Shown piece after piece: positions 1-6,241 of a DNA stretch of 9,302 nt. Both the position numbers and the translations under genes were made by a program. A model generated the notes under the pieces. That model made no database searches. It was not told the DNA's origin and was given only the letters and a program-made list of their open reading frames with translations. Origin of the DNA: Miltoncostaeaceae bacterium (GTDB lineage: Bacteria > Actinomycetota > Thermoleophilia > Miltoncostaeales > Miltoncostaeaceae); assembly GCA_030598075.1 (NCBI GenBank), contig JAUVQP010000047.1:1-9302 (forward strand). Direction: 5' to 3'. Every line of letters starts with the position of its first letter. Position 1 is the first letter of the stretch.

Positions 1-1
1 C

Positions 2-469
2 TCCGAGAGCCGCGAGTTGGGCGACTACTTCGAGCAGGTGGCGGCGCTGACCGACGCCAAGTCCGCCGCCAACTGGGTGCGCGGCGAGCTTCGGGCTCAG
101 TTGCGCCCGAGGGGCGAGGAGCCCTGGGAGAGCGACGTCACCCCGGAGCGCCTTGCCGCGCTGCTCGGCCTGCTGTCGAGCCGCGCCGTGAACGTCCCGG
201 CGGCCAAGGAGGTTCTCGCCGAGATGATCGTCGGTGGTGGCGAGCCGGCGGCCATCGTCGCCTCCCGGGGGCTGGGCCAAATCACCGACGAGTCGGAACT
301 CGAGGAGCTCGTCGGGCGCCTGCTTCGGGACAACCCCAAGCAGGCCCAGGAGCTCCGCGACGGCAAGAACAAGGTGATCGGCTTCTTCGTCGGCCGGGCC
401 ATGAAGGCCACCGAGGGCCGGGCCGACCCGAAGCGCGTCGGCGAGCTCGTGCGAGAGCTCGTGGGGTGA
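2..469 (+). CDS. gatB: Aspartyl/glutamyl-tRNA(Asn/Gln) amidotransferase subunit B, C-terminal part
   Basis: This is the 3' end of gatB; the gene runs off the left edge and 155 codons are visible, ending with TGA at 467-469. GatB is the tRNA-binding and kinase subunit of GatCAB, which converts misacylated Glu-tRNA(Gln) or Asp-tRNA(Asn) to the amide form in the cytoplasm. The visible part opens with a SRELGDYFEQ segment, followed by KSAANWVRGEL, both typical of the end of the GatB core. Next comes the helical GatB/YqeY domain, with SSRAVNVPAAKEVLAEM and a closing DNPKQAQELRDGKNKVIGFFVGRAMKAT-like stretch (in parts: NPKQ, GKNKVIGFFVG). The catalytic cradle domain lies outside the window. The TTG at 17 is not the true start, because the frame is open to the edge with conserved sequence. 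The stop overlaps the next start as GTGA. Confidence 0.95.
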   Translation, partial: SESRELGDYFEQVAALTDAKSAANWVRGELRAQLRPRGEEPWESDVTPERLAALLGLLSSRAVNVPAAKEVLAEMIVGGGEPAAIVASRGLGQITDESELEELVGRLLRDNPKQAQELRDGKNKVIGFFVGRAMKATEGRADPKRVGELVRELVG

Positions 470-1083
470 GCGATCGACGCACGGCTTGCGTCATCCTCTT
501 TCCGGGAGTCGAGGAGCTTGACGCGTTAGGTCCCTACGAGACCTTCGTGCTCGCCGGGCGGGCGGGAGCACCGCTCAGCACCTCGCTCGTGGCTCTCGAT
601 CCCGCGTCCCCGATCACCTGCGCCATGGGCGCAGAGGTCCATCCGCAGGGCCCGATTCCGGATTGCCCCGACATTTTGGTGGTCCCGGGCGGCGGTTGGT
701 TCAGCGATCCGCCCTCCGGGGCCCGCGCGGCCGCCGCGGACGGTGCGTTGCCCGCAGCCGTTGCGCGATGCCACGCGCGTGGGTCCGTGGTGGCCTCGGT
801 GTGCACCGGGGCGTTCATCGTCGCTCGGTCCGGTATCGCCGATGGGCGTCCGCTCACCACACACCACGCGGCGCTCGATGATCTTCGCGAGCGCGCCGTC
901 GAGGTTCGGCGGGCCCGCGTCGTCGACGATGGGGACCTCGTCAGCGCGGGGGGCATCACGTCCGGCATCGACCTGGCGCTCCACCTCGTGCGCCGCCAGT
1001 TCGGTGACGCCGTGGCCGCCCACGTGGAGGACGTGCTCGAGTACCGCCCCAGCGCCCGGGCGTACGATCCTGGCGCGGCCTAA
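466..1083 (+). CDS. DJ-1/PfpI family protein (isonitrile hydratase-like, glutamine amidotransferase-like fold)
   Basis: A 205-residue single-domain protein of the DJ-1/PfpI superfamily. The N-terminal FPGVEELDALGPYE segment (residues 12-25) matches the loop of isonitrile hydratase-type members. VVPGGG (72-77) is the oxyanion-side loop. The nucleophile elbow is SVCTGAF, with Cys113 as the probable active-site cysteine. THH (about 141-143) and AGGITSGIDLALHLV near the C-terminus are also typical of this subgroup, which includes the N-terminal domains of GlxA/FtrA-type AraC regulators. There is no helix-turn-helix here, so it is not such a regulator. Substrate is unknown; hydratase, glyoxalase-like or protein-repair roles are all possible. 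The GTG start at 466 overlaps the gatB stop, so translation is probably coupled. No signal peptide or membrane segment is seen. Family is sure, function is not. Confidence 0.9.
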   Translation: MSDRRTACVILFPGVEELDALGPYETFVLAGRAGAPLSTSLVALDPASPITCAMGAEVHPQGPIPDCPDILVVPGGGWFSDPPSGARAAAADGALPAAVARCHARGSVVASVCTGAFIVARSGIADGRPLTTHHAALDDLRERAVEVRRARVVDDGDLVSAGGITSGIDLALHLVRRQFGDAVAAHVEDVLEYRPSARAYDPGAA

Positions 1084-1099
1084 GAGGCTTTTTCACGAT

Positions 1100-1116
1100 G
1101 ACGGTCCGCCACCGTC
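1100..1116. other. Short inverted repeat just after the DJ-1/PfpI gene
   Basis: GACGGT (1100-1105) and ACCGTC (1111-1116) form a perfect 6-bp stem with a 5-base loop, 16 bases after the stop of the DJ-1-like gene. No T-tract follows on either strand, so intrinsic termination is uncertain. It sits in the 115-base gap between convergent genes, where transcripts from both sides must end. Confidence 0.35.
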
Positions 1117-1156
1117 CGCCGGCTGCAAACCGTCGCGACCCGGTGTCCTCGCTCGT

Positions 1157-1178
1157 GCCGATGCACCCGAGCATCGGC
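1157..1178. terminator. Perfect hairpin between convergent genes, possible bidirectional terminator
   Basis: GCCGATGC (1157-1164) and GCATCGGC (1171-1178) form a perfect 8-bp stem with a 6-base ACCCGA loop. It lies 20 bases beyond the stop of the minus-strand histidine kinase gene and 73 bases beyond the plus-strand DJ-1-like gene. Neither side has a clear U-tract; G+C-rich Actinomycetota often use hairpins without one. Position supports a terminator, the sequence alone does not prove it. Confidence 0.4.
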
Positions 1179-1198
1179 GACATCGTGGCGTGGCCGAT

Positions 1199-2566
1199 CT
1201 ACCGTGGGACGCCCGCGCGGCCATCCATCTCGCGCGCGGCGGCGGAGGCGGCCGGCAGCCGCACCTCAAAGGTGGCACCCGGGCCCCGGTCGCGAAGTCG
1301 AAGCGATCCGCCCAAGGACTCGGCTGCGGCTCGGGCGATCGGAAGGCCGAGGCCGGAGCCGGGGGTCCCGCGCAGCGGCGGGGCTCGGTAGAAGCGGTCG
1401 AAGATCCGCTCGCGGTCCTCGGGGGCGATGCCCGGCCCATCGTCGGCGACCGCCGCGACCACCCAGTCTCCGTCGCGCTCCAGCGAGCAGGTGACCCGCT
1501 CGCCGTGGCGGCGCGCGTTGGACAGCAGGTTGACCAGGATGGCTCGAACGAGGTCGGGGTCCCCCCACGCGGCTGCGCCGGAGGCGCCGTCCGTCACCTC
1601 AGGGCCCTCGCCCGGCTGGACGAGGCTGTTGAGGAGTTCCTCGACGTCCACCGCCTCGGCGGCGTCGGCGTCGGCGCCCTCGCTCCGCGCGAGGCTGAGG
1701 AGGCCCGACACCGTGCGGCCCATGGCGTCGATCGCCGACTCGATCTCGTCGAGGACGGCCTCCCTCTCCTCGTCCGGAAGGGGGTAGGAGCGCACCAACT
1801 CCACGTCGCCCCGCAGCGCCGTGAGCGGCGTCCGAAGCTCGTGGGAGGCGTCCGCGGCGAAGCGCCGCTGCTCGGCGAGACTCTCGCGGAGGCGCGTCTG
1901 CGCCTCCTCGAGCCGCGCGAGCATGCGGTTCATTGCCCGGACCAGCCTGCCAACCTCGTCCGGCCGTCCCTCGGGGATGCGCAGCGACGGGTCCTGGCTC
2001 GCGGCCACGCGCTCCGCTGCACCCCGCGCGCGGACGAGCGGCCGCAGGGCGCGCCGCCCGATCAGCAGCGCCAGCACGAGGGCGATCACGGCCGCCACGA
2101 GCGCCGTCACGCCGAGCACCCACGCGACCTCGTCGAGCGCCTGCTCCACGTCCCCGACGGGGCGCGCGACCGACACCGTGCGCGGCGTTCCGTCGGCGCC
2201 GCGTGGGGCCCGTCGAACCAGCAGGCGGAAGCGTTCGCCCCCCAGGTCGACCGTGCGCGGCGGCGACGGCGGCGGGACGCCTTCGGGGTGGATCTCGACG
2301 CGGGTGCCGGGGTCGAGATCGGCGGTGGCCGGCCTGGGCCGCGGCGCGCTTCCGGGCGTGGCCGGTCCCGTGAAGTCCGGCTCGTCGAGATCGAGCCCCT
2401 CGAGGTCCGCGACGACGGCGTCGGCGGTCGTCTCGAGCGATCGGTCGACGCGATCGAGCGCCCTGTCGGCGATGAGCGCGTTGGCAGCGACGGCGAAGAC
2501 GCCGACCGCGACGAGCACCGACACGGCCGCGGCGAGCGCCAGTCGAACGGAGAGGAGCGACCTCAA
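1199..2566 (-). CDS. Two-component sensor histidine kinase (membrane, HAMP-HisKA-HATPase)
   Basis: A 455-residue inner-membrane sensor kinase. Transmembrane segment 1 is at about residues 8-32 and segment 2 at about 147-170, enclosing a roughly 115-residue proline-rich extracytoplasmic sensor of no recognised type. HAMP follows at about 170-222. The HisKA dimerisation domain carries DASHELRTPLTALRGD with phospho-acceptor His242. The ATPase domain shows the N box (NLLSNARRHG, Asn346 and Asn350), G1 (DDGPGI, Asp376), an F-box-like IFDRFYRA, and G2 (GSGLGL, 403-408). All catalytic motifs are intact. The TTG start is preferred because GGAGGG lies 6 bases before it and no ATG or GTG occurs in frame between it and the regulator stop. 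The gene lies 55 bases after the response regulator, surely in one operon. It resembles MprB/TcrY-like EnvZ-type kinases; the signal is unknown. Confidence 0.95.
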   Translation of the reverse strand: MRSLLSVRLALAAAVSVLVAVGVFAVAANALIADRALDRVDRSLETTADAVVADLEGLDLDEPDFTGPATPGSAPRPRPATADLDPGTRVEIHPEGVPPPSPPRTVDLGGERFRLLVRRAPRGADGTPRTVSVARPVGDVEQALDEVAWVLGVTALVAAVIALVLALLIGRRALRPLVRARGAAERVAASQDPSLRIPEGRPDEVGRLVRAMNRMLARLEEAQTRLRESLAEQRRFAADASHELRTPLTALRGDVELVRSYPLPDEEREAVLDEIESAIDAMGRTVSGLLSLARSEGADADAAEAVDVEELLNSLVQPGEGPEVTDGASGAAAWGDPDLVRAILVNLLSNARRHGERVTCSLERDGDWVVAAVADDGPGIAPEDRERIFDRFYRAPPLRGTPGSGLGLPIARAAAESLGGSLRLRDRGPGATFEVRLPAASAAAREMDGRAGVPR

Positions 2567-2572
2567 CTGCCG

Positions 2573-2578
2573 CCCTCC
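2573..2578 (-). promoter_or_regulatory. Ribosome binding site that fixes the TTG start of the histidine kinase
   Basis: On the minus strand GGAGGG is followed by six bases and then the TTG at 2566-2564. No other start codon is available in frame in the 55-base gap after the response regulator, so this site supports the TTG start. Confidence 0.7.
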
Positions 2579-2621
2579 GGCCGATGGCTCTCGCCGCGGC
2601 GGCCGGCTCCGGCGGAGTGTC

Positions 2622-3308
2622 TCACGATCGGTTCTCCCGGAGCACGTAGCCGACGCCGCGCACCGTCCAGATCAACCTGCTCTCGCCGTCGGCCTCCAGC
2701 TTCTTGCGCAGGTAGCCGACGTAGACGTCCACCGCGTTAGTCTCGATCGGCGACGCGAACCCCCAGGCCTCGGTCAGGAGGCGCTGCCGGTCGAAGACCT
2801 CGCCGGGGCTTGCGAGGAGCCCGTGAAGCAGGTCGAACTCGCGACGGGTGAGGTCGATCCGGCGCTCGCCACGAGCGACCTCGCGCGTGACGGGATCCAG
2901 GGTCAGGTCGGCGCAGCGCCGAACTCCGCTCTCCGGCTCGGTGCGGGCGCGGCGGATCAGCGCACGCACCCGTGCGACCAACTCGGCCGTGGAGAACGGC
3001 TTGACGAGGTAGTCGTCGGCGCCGGCGTCGAGGCCGCCGACGCGATCGCCCACCGTGTCTCGCGCGGTGAGCATCAGGATGGGCAGCCGCTCGCCGCCCG
3101 CCCGGAGCTCGCGGCAGAGCTCGATGCCGTCGATGTCGGGCAGCAGCAGGTCCAAGAGGACGAGGTCCGGCGTCGCCCTGCGCATGGCGGCCCGAGCCGT
3201 GACGCCATCTGGCGCTTGGTCGACGACGAAACCCTCGTAGCCGAGCACACGGGTCAGCATCGCCCGGACCTGGGGCTCGTCCTCAACGACCAAGATGCGC
3301 CCGTCCAT
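2622..3308 (-). CDS. OmpR/PhoB-family response regulator
   Basis: A 228-residue DNA-binding response regulator, first gene of the minus-strand two-component operon. The receiver domain (1-120) has the acidic pocket Glu9/Asp10, phospho-acceptor Asp53 in VLLDLLLPD, Thr81 in LTAR and Lys103 in KPF, so all switch residues are present. The C-terminal winged-helix domain (about 130-226) shows LTRREFDLLHGL, the AVDVYVGYLRKKL recognition-helix region and the closing WTVRGVGYVL, typical of the OmpR/PhoB class. The order regulator then kinase, and the similarity of both, fit MprAB/TcrXY-like systems, but the regulon cannot be read from sequence. It starts divergently from ilvN across only 57 bases, so it may influence the ilv cluster or just share its regulatory region. 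The ATG start has no Shine-Dalgarno before it but has a -10-like box, suggesting a leaderless mRNA. Confidence 0.96.
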   Translation of the reverse strand: MDGRILVVEDEPQVRAMLTRVLGYEGFVVDQAPDGVTARAAMRRATPDLVLLDLLLPDIDGIELCRELRAGGERLPILMLTARDTVGDRVGGLDAGADDYLVKPFSTAELVARVRALIRRARTEPESGVRRCADLTLDPVTREVARGERRIDLTRREFDLLHGLLASPGEVFDRQRLLTEAWGFASPIETNAVDVYVGYLRKKLEADGESRLIWTVRGVGYVLRENRS

Positions 3309-3314
3309 AGCCGG

Positions 3315-3320
3315 AGGTTA
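3315..3320 (-). promoter_or_regulatory. Candidate -10 box for the two-component operon (leaderless)
   Basis: On the minus strand TAACCT matches TAnnnT and ends six bases before the ATG at 3308, which would put transcription start at or next to the A of the start codon. No Shine-Dalgarno precedes the ATG. I see no convincing -35 element, so the call rests on the -10 box and its position. Confidence 0.4.
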
Positions 3321-3327
3321 GCCAAGC

Positions 3328-3357
3328 TTCACTGGGCTTCGGCCGCCTCGGTATGCT
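3328..3357 (+). promoter_or_regulatory. Candidate promoter of ilvN (leaderless)
   Basis: TTCACT (3328-3333, four of six matches to TTGACA) and TATGCT (3352-3357) are separated by 18 bases. The -10 ends eight bases before the GTG start of ilvN at 3366, so the mRNA probably starts at or just before the codon, with no room for a ribosome binding site. The -35 region overlaps the space used by the divergent promoter of the two-component operon, so the two could interfere or be co-regulated. Confidence 0.45.
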
Positions 3358-3365
3358 GCGCGGTC

Positions 3366-3851
3366 GTGCGCCATGTCCTCTCCGTCCTCGTCGACAACAA
3401 GCCCGGCGTCCTGTCGCGCGTTGCCGGCCTGTTTACCCGGCGGGGCTTCAACATCGACTCGCTCGCGGTCAGCCCGACCGAGGATGTCGACCGCTCGCGC
3501 ATGACGATCGCGTGCGACGACACCAAGTTTCCGATCGAGCAGGTCACGAAGCAACTCGACAAGCTGATCAACGTCATCAAGATCCGCGACCTCGATCCCC
3601 AGAACATGGTCGCGCGCGAGCTCACCCTCCTGAAGGTCCGAGCGGAGGGATCGGCGCGAGGCGAGGTGATCCAGTTGGTCGAGATCTTCGGCGCGCGCAT
3701 CATCGACGTCACGCCCGACACCGTCACCATCCAGGCCACCGGTGAGTCCGACATGCTCGCCAACTTCGAGGAGCTCATTCGCCCCTACGGCCTCATCGAG
3801 CTCGTGAAGACCGGCGTTGTCGCCCTTGGCCGGGGCGCCGACCCCACCTAG
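3366..3851 (+). CDS. ilvN: Acetolactate synthase small (regulatory) subunit
   Basis: A 161-residue regulatory subunit of acetohydroxyacid synthase, the first shared enzyme of valine, leucine and isoleucine synthesis. It activates the catalytic IlvB/IlvI subunit and gives feedback inhibition. The N-terminal ACT domain (1-77) begins [20 protein letters not shown] and continues with [13 protein letters not shown] and SRMTIAC. Asn11, Gly14 and Asn29 match residues tied to valine binding in E. coli IlvH, so valine sensitivity is likely. The C-terminal ALS_ss_C domain (about 82-158) has RELTLLKV and [19 protein letters not shown]. The frame is open far upstream, but homology begins at the GTG at 3366 and the length matches the family (about 160-170). 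No ilvB lies beside it, which is unusual, since ilvB-ilvN-ilvC is the common order. ilvC follows after 56 bases, probably in the same operon. Confidence 0.95.
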   Translation: MRHVLSVLVDNKPGVLSRVAGLFTRRGFNIDSLAVSPTEDVDRSRMTIACDDTKFPIEQVTKQLDKLINVIKIRDLDPQNMVARELTLLKVRAEGSARGEVIQLVEIFGARIIDVTPDTVTIQATGESDMLANFEELIRPYGLIELVKTGVVALGRGADPT

Positions 3852-3907
3852 CGCCGCCTCCGCTCGCGGCACACGCCCTTCCCGCCGAAAACCCCGACCT
3901 CCGAGGG

Positions 3908-4900
3908 ATGATGCTCTACGACGACGACGCCGATCTCGATCTGCTGAAGGGGAAGACCGTGGCCGTCATCGGCTACGGCAGCCAGGGCCACGCGCACGCG
4001 TTGAACCTGCGCGACTCGGGCGTGGAGGTCGTCGTGGGGCTGCGGCCCGACAGCGCCTCCACCGAGGCGGCCCGGGCCGAGGGGCTCACGGTCCTCGCGC
4101 CCGAGGAGGCCGCCGACCGCGGCGACATGGTCATGATGCTCACGCCCGACGAGCACCAGGCCGCGCTGTACCGAGACACGATCGAGCCGGGGCTCCGGCC
4201 CGGCAAGATGCTGATGTTCGCTCACGGCTTCTCCGTCCACTTCGGGCAGGTCGTGGCCGCGGAGGACATCGACGTCGCGATGGTGGCGCCGAAGGGCCCC
4301 GGCCATCTCGTCCGCCGCACGTATCAGGAGGGCAACGGAACGCCCGGGCTGCTCGCGGTCGCCCAAGACGCCACCGGCAACGCGAAGGACCTGGCGCTGG
4401 CGTACGCGCGGGGCATCGGATGCACGCGCGCGGGCGTCATCGAGACCACGTTCGCCGCCGAGACCGAGACCGACCTGTTCGGCGAGCAGGCCGTGCTCTG
4501 CGGCGGCATGACCGAGTTGGTGCGCGCCGGCTTCGACACGCTCACCGAGGCCGGCTATGACCCGGAGTTGGCCTACTTCGAGTGCCTCCACGAGCTCAAG
4601 CTGATCGTCGACCTCATGTACGAGAAGGGGATCAGCGGGATGCGGTACTCCATCTCGAACACCGCGGAGTACGGCGACGTCACGCGCGGCTCGCGCATCA
4701 TCACCGACGAGACCCGGGCCGAGATGCGTCGCATCCTCGAAGAGATCCAGAGCGGCCAGTTCGCCAAGGAGTGGCTCACCGAGAACCAGGTCGGGCGCCC
4801 CGTCTTCAACGCGCTCGTCCGTCGTCAGGGCGAGCATCCGGTCGAAGAGGTCGGAAAACGCCTGCGCGGCATGATGAGCTGGATCGAAACCGAGTTCTAG
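3908..4900 (+). CDS. ilvC: Ketol-acid reductoisomerase (class I)
   Basis: A 330-residue class I (short form) ketol-acid reductoisomerase. It isomerises and reduces 2-acetolactate or 2-aceto-2-hydroxybutyrate to the dihydroxy acids of valine/leucine and isoleucine synthesis, using Mg2+ and NAD(P)H. The Rossmann domain has [10 protein letters not shown] (22-31). The cofactor loop GLRPDSAST (44-52) keeps Arg46, Ser49 and Ser51, favouring NADPH (inference). His106 and the PKGPGH loop (128-133) are present. The knotted C-terminal domain has metal ligands Asp189, Glu193, Glu225 and Glu229 and substrate-binding Ser250 in [11 protein letters not shown]. The protein begins [15 protein letters not shown], as family members do. 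Either ATG (3908 or 3911) could be used; GAGGG directly abuts the first, so the second may be better spaced. It probably shares an mRNA with ilvN. Confidence 0.97.
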   Translation: MMLYDDDADLDLLKGKTVAVIGYGSQGHAHALNLRDSGVEVVVGLRPDSASTEAARAEGLTVLAPEEAADRGDMVMMLTPDEHQAALYRDTIEPGLRPGKMLMFAHGFSVHFGQVVAAEDIDVAMVAPKGPGHLVRRTYQEGNGTPGLLAVAQDATGNAKDLALAYARGIGCTRAGVIETTFAAETETDLFGEQAVLCGGMTELVRAGFDTLTEAGYDPELAYFECLHELKLIVDLMYEKGISGMRYSISNTAEYGDVTRGSRIITDETRAEMRRILEEIQSGQFAKEWLTENQVGRPVFNALVRRQGEHPVEEVGKRLRGMMSWIETEF

Positions 4901-4938
4901 AGATCTCCTGGCGCCGCCCTTCGTGCCCGCGTCGTCGG

Positions 4939-4944
4939 TACGAT
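4939..4944 (+). promoter_or_regulatory. Candidate -10 box before the aminotransferase-serA pair
   Basis: TACGAT matches TAnnnT in the 81-base gap after ilvC. No good -35 hexamer is seen at 16-18 bases upstream. If used, the transcript would start near 4951 and carry the hairpin at 4957-4989. Read-through from ilvC is equally possible. Confidence 0.25.
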
Positions 4945-4956
4945 CAAATCCGAGCA

Positions 4957-4989
4957 CTCGCTGCCGGCTCGCCCGAGCCGGGTGGCGAG
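4957..4989 (+). other. Strong hairpin abutting the aminotransferase GTG start
   Basis: CCGGCTC (4964-4970) and GAGCCGG (4975-4981) form a perfect 7-bp G+C-rich stem with a 4-base loop. An outer 5-bp stem, CTCGC (4957-4961) with GCGAG (4985-4989), extends it, so the GTG at 4982-4984 lies in an internal loop. It could be a terminator after ilvC without U-tract, a translation-control element, or a sign that the true start is farther downstream. The pairing is seen; the role is inference. Confidence 0.4.
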
Positions 4990-6241
4990 CGGACCCCTCG
5001 CCAAGGAGCATCCGCTGAGCCCTGAGACCCAGCTCGAGACGCCGGCCGCATGGGCCGGTCCCGCGCCCCAGACCGTCGGTGCCCTCAAGCGGCTCCTCAT
5101 GGTGCCGGGGCCGACGCCCCTGCCTCCGGAGGTGATCGAGGCCGCGGCGCGCCCCATCATGTACGCGCGCACCCCGCAGTTCGTGGAGATCTGGGAAGAC
5201 GTCGTCGCCCGGCTGCGGCGCGTGTTCCAGACCGAGGGCGAGGTGCTCGTCTTCGCGAGTTCCGGAAGCGGTGCGATGGCTTCCGCGGCGGTGAACCTCA
5301 CCCAACCCGGAGACCGCGTCGTCGTCGCCTCGTGTGGCCACTTCGGCAACCGGTGGAAGGCCATCGGCGAGGACCTGGGCCTCGATGTCGTCTACGTCGA
5401 GAGCGAGTGGGGCCGCCCGATCGACCCCGCAACCCTCGCCCGCGCGGTGGCCGACGAGCCGAGCGTCGAGGTCGTGTTCGTCACCCAGAGCGAGACCTCG
5501 ACGGGCGCGGTGAGCGATCTGCCGGCACTGCGCGCCGCCGCCGGTGACCGGATGCTCGTCGCCGACGCGGTCTCGGGCCTCGGCGTGGTCGACCTCCCGA
5601 TGGACCGCTGGGGCATCGACGTCGTCGTGTCGGGCTCGCAGAAGGGGCTCATGACCCCGCCCGGCCTGGGCTTCGTGGCCGCGAACGAGCGTGCCATCGA
5701 GCGTTCGGCATCGCTCGGCGCCCGCGACTTCTACCTCGACTGGGAGCGCGCGCGAAAGGGGCAGAACAGCTCGCCCCCGCGCACCGCCTTCACCCCCCCG
5801 GTCACGCTGGTGGTGCAGCTCCAAGCGGCTCTGTCCGTCGTGGAGGGCGAGGGGCTTCCGGCGGTCTTCGAGCGTCATCGGGTTCTCGGGCGCATGTGCC
5901 GCGCCGGGGTCGCCGCCGCGGGGCTCGAGCTGCTCGGACCCGAGAACCCGGAGGCCAACGTGGTCACGGCCTTCCGCGTGCCCGACGGCGTGGACGGCAA
6001 GGCGATTCCCGCCCTCATGCGCGCCCGTTTCGCCATCTCGATGGCCGGCGGCCAGGGCAAGCTCAGCGGCAAGATCGGCCGCCTCGGTCACTGCGGCTAC
6101 TACAGCTATCACGACATCATCGCCGCCCTCGGCGCCCTCGAGCTGGTGCTGCGCGAGCTCGGGCGCCCCGTGGAGCTTGGCTCCGCCGTTACGGCGGCGC
6201 AGGGCGTCATGGCCGAGGCGCAGGAGGGGGTCCTCCGGTGA
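4982..6241 (+). CDS. Class V PLP-dependent aminotransferase (alanine-glyoxylate / serine-pyruvate aminotransferase family), candidate phosphoserine aminotransferase
   Basis: A fold-type I, class V aminotransferase of 419 residues from the GTG. The family start motif MVPGPTPLPPEV is at 40-51. SSGSGAMASA (93-102) binds the cofactor phosphate, ETSTGAVSDL (171-180) and Asp195 in VADAVSG contact the PLP ring, and Lys221 in SGSQKGLMTPPGL is the Schiff-base lysine. Arg367 in GKIGRLGHCG is the likely substrate-carboxylate arginine. Members act as alanine-glyoxylate, serine-glyoxylate or serine-pyruvate transaminases. Here the gene overlaps serA by four bases (GTGA), so it may convert 3-phosphohydroxypyruvate to phosphoserine in place of canonical SerC, or act on hydroxypyruvate. 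A class V enzyme doing the phosphoserine step is known in Methanococcales. The first 39 residues look non-conserved and the GTG sits in a hairpin; ATG at 5099 is an alternative start that begins right at the motif. Confidence 0.9.
   Translation: MASGPLAKEHPLSPETQLETPAAWAGPAPQTVGALKRLLMVPGPTPLPPEVIEAAARPIMYARTPQFVEIWEDVVARLRRVFQTEGEVLVFASSGSGAMASAAVNLTQPGDRVVVASCGHFGNRWKAIGEDLGLDVVYVESEWGRPIDPATLARAVADEPSVEVVFVTQSETSTGAVSDLPALRAAAGDRMLVADAVSGLGVVDLPMDRWGIDVVVSGSQKGLMTPPGLGFVAANERAIERSASLGARDFYLDWERARKGQNSSPPRTAFTPPVTLVVQLQAALSVVEGEGLPAVFERHRVLGRMCRAGVAAAGLELLGPENPEANVVTAFRVPDGVDGKAIPALMRARFAISMAGGQGKLSGKIGRLGHCGYYSYHDIIAALGALELVLRELGRPVELGSAVTAAQGVMAEAQEGVLR
6222..6227 (+). promoter_or_regulatory. 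serA ribosome binding site inside a small hairpin
   Basis: AGGAGG lies ten bases before the GTG start of serA, within the last codons of the aminotransferase gene. GGAGG (6223-6227) can pair with CCTCC (6232-6236) across a GGGT loop, hiding the site unless a ribosome finishing the upstream gene opens it. This supports the GTG start at 6238 and translational coupling. Confidence 0.55.

Noticed and set aside
1084..1198. Possible tRNA or small RNA in the convergent gap
   Set aside because: No cloverleaf, no GGTTCGAATCC-like T arm; only two short hairpins are seen.
1098..1391. Small plus-strand frame in the convergent gap
   Set aside because: Most of it overlaps the kinase 3' end antisense, it lacks a ribosome binding site, and the translation looks like composition noise.
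743..3365. Very long open frames on the plus strand across the two-component genes
   Set aside because: They run opposite to a kinase and regulator with every catalytic motif intact, encode low-complexity Arg/Ala/Pro-rich sequence, and arise from high G+C lacking stop codons. The one ending at 3851 is real only from the ilvN GTG at 3366.
3848..6112. Minus-strand open frame of over 700 codons opposite ilvC and the aminotransferase
   Set aside because: Its translation is His/Asp/Arg-rich without domains and mirrors conserved genes; a high-G+C shadow.
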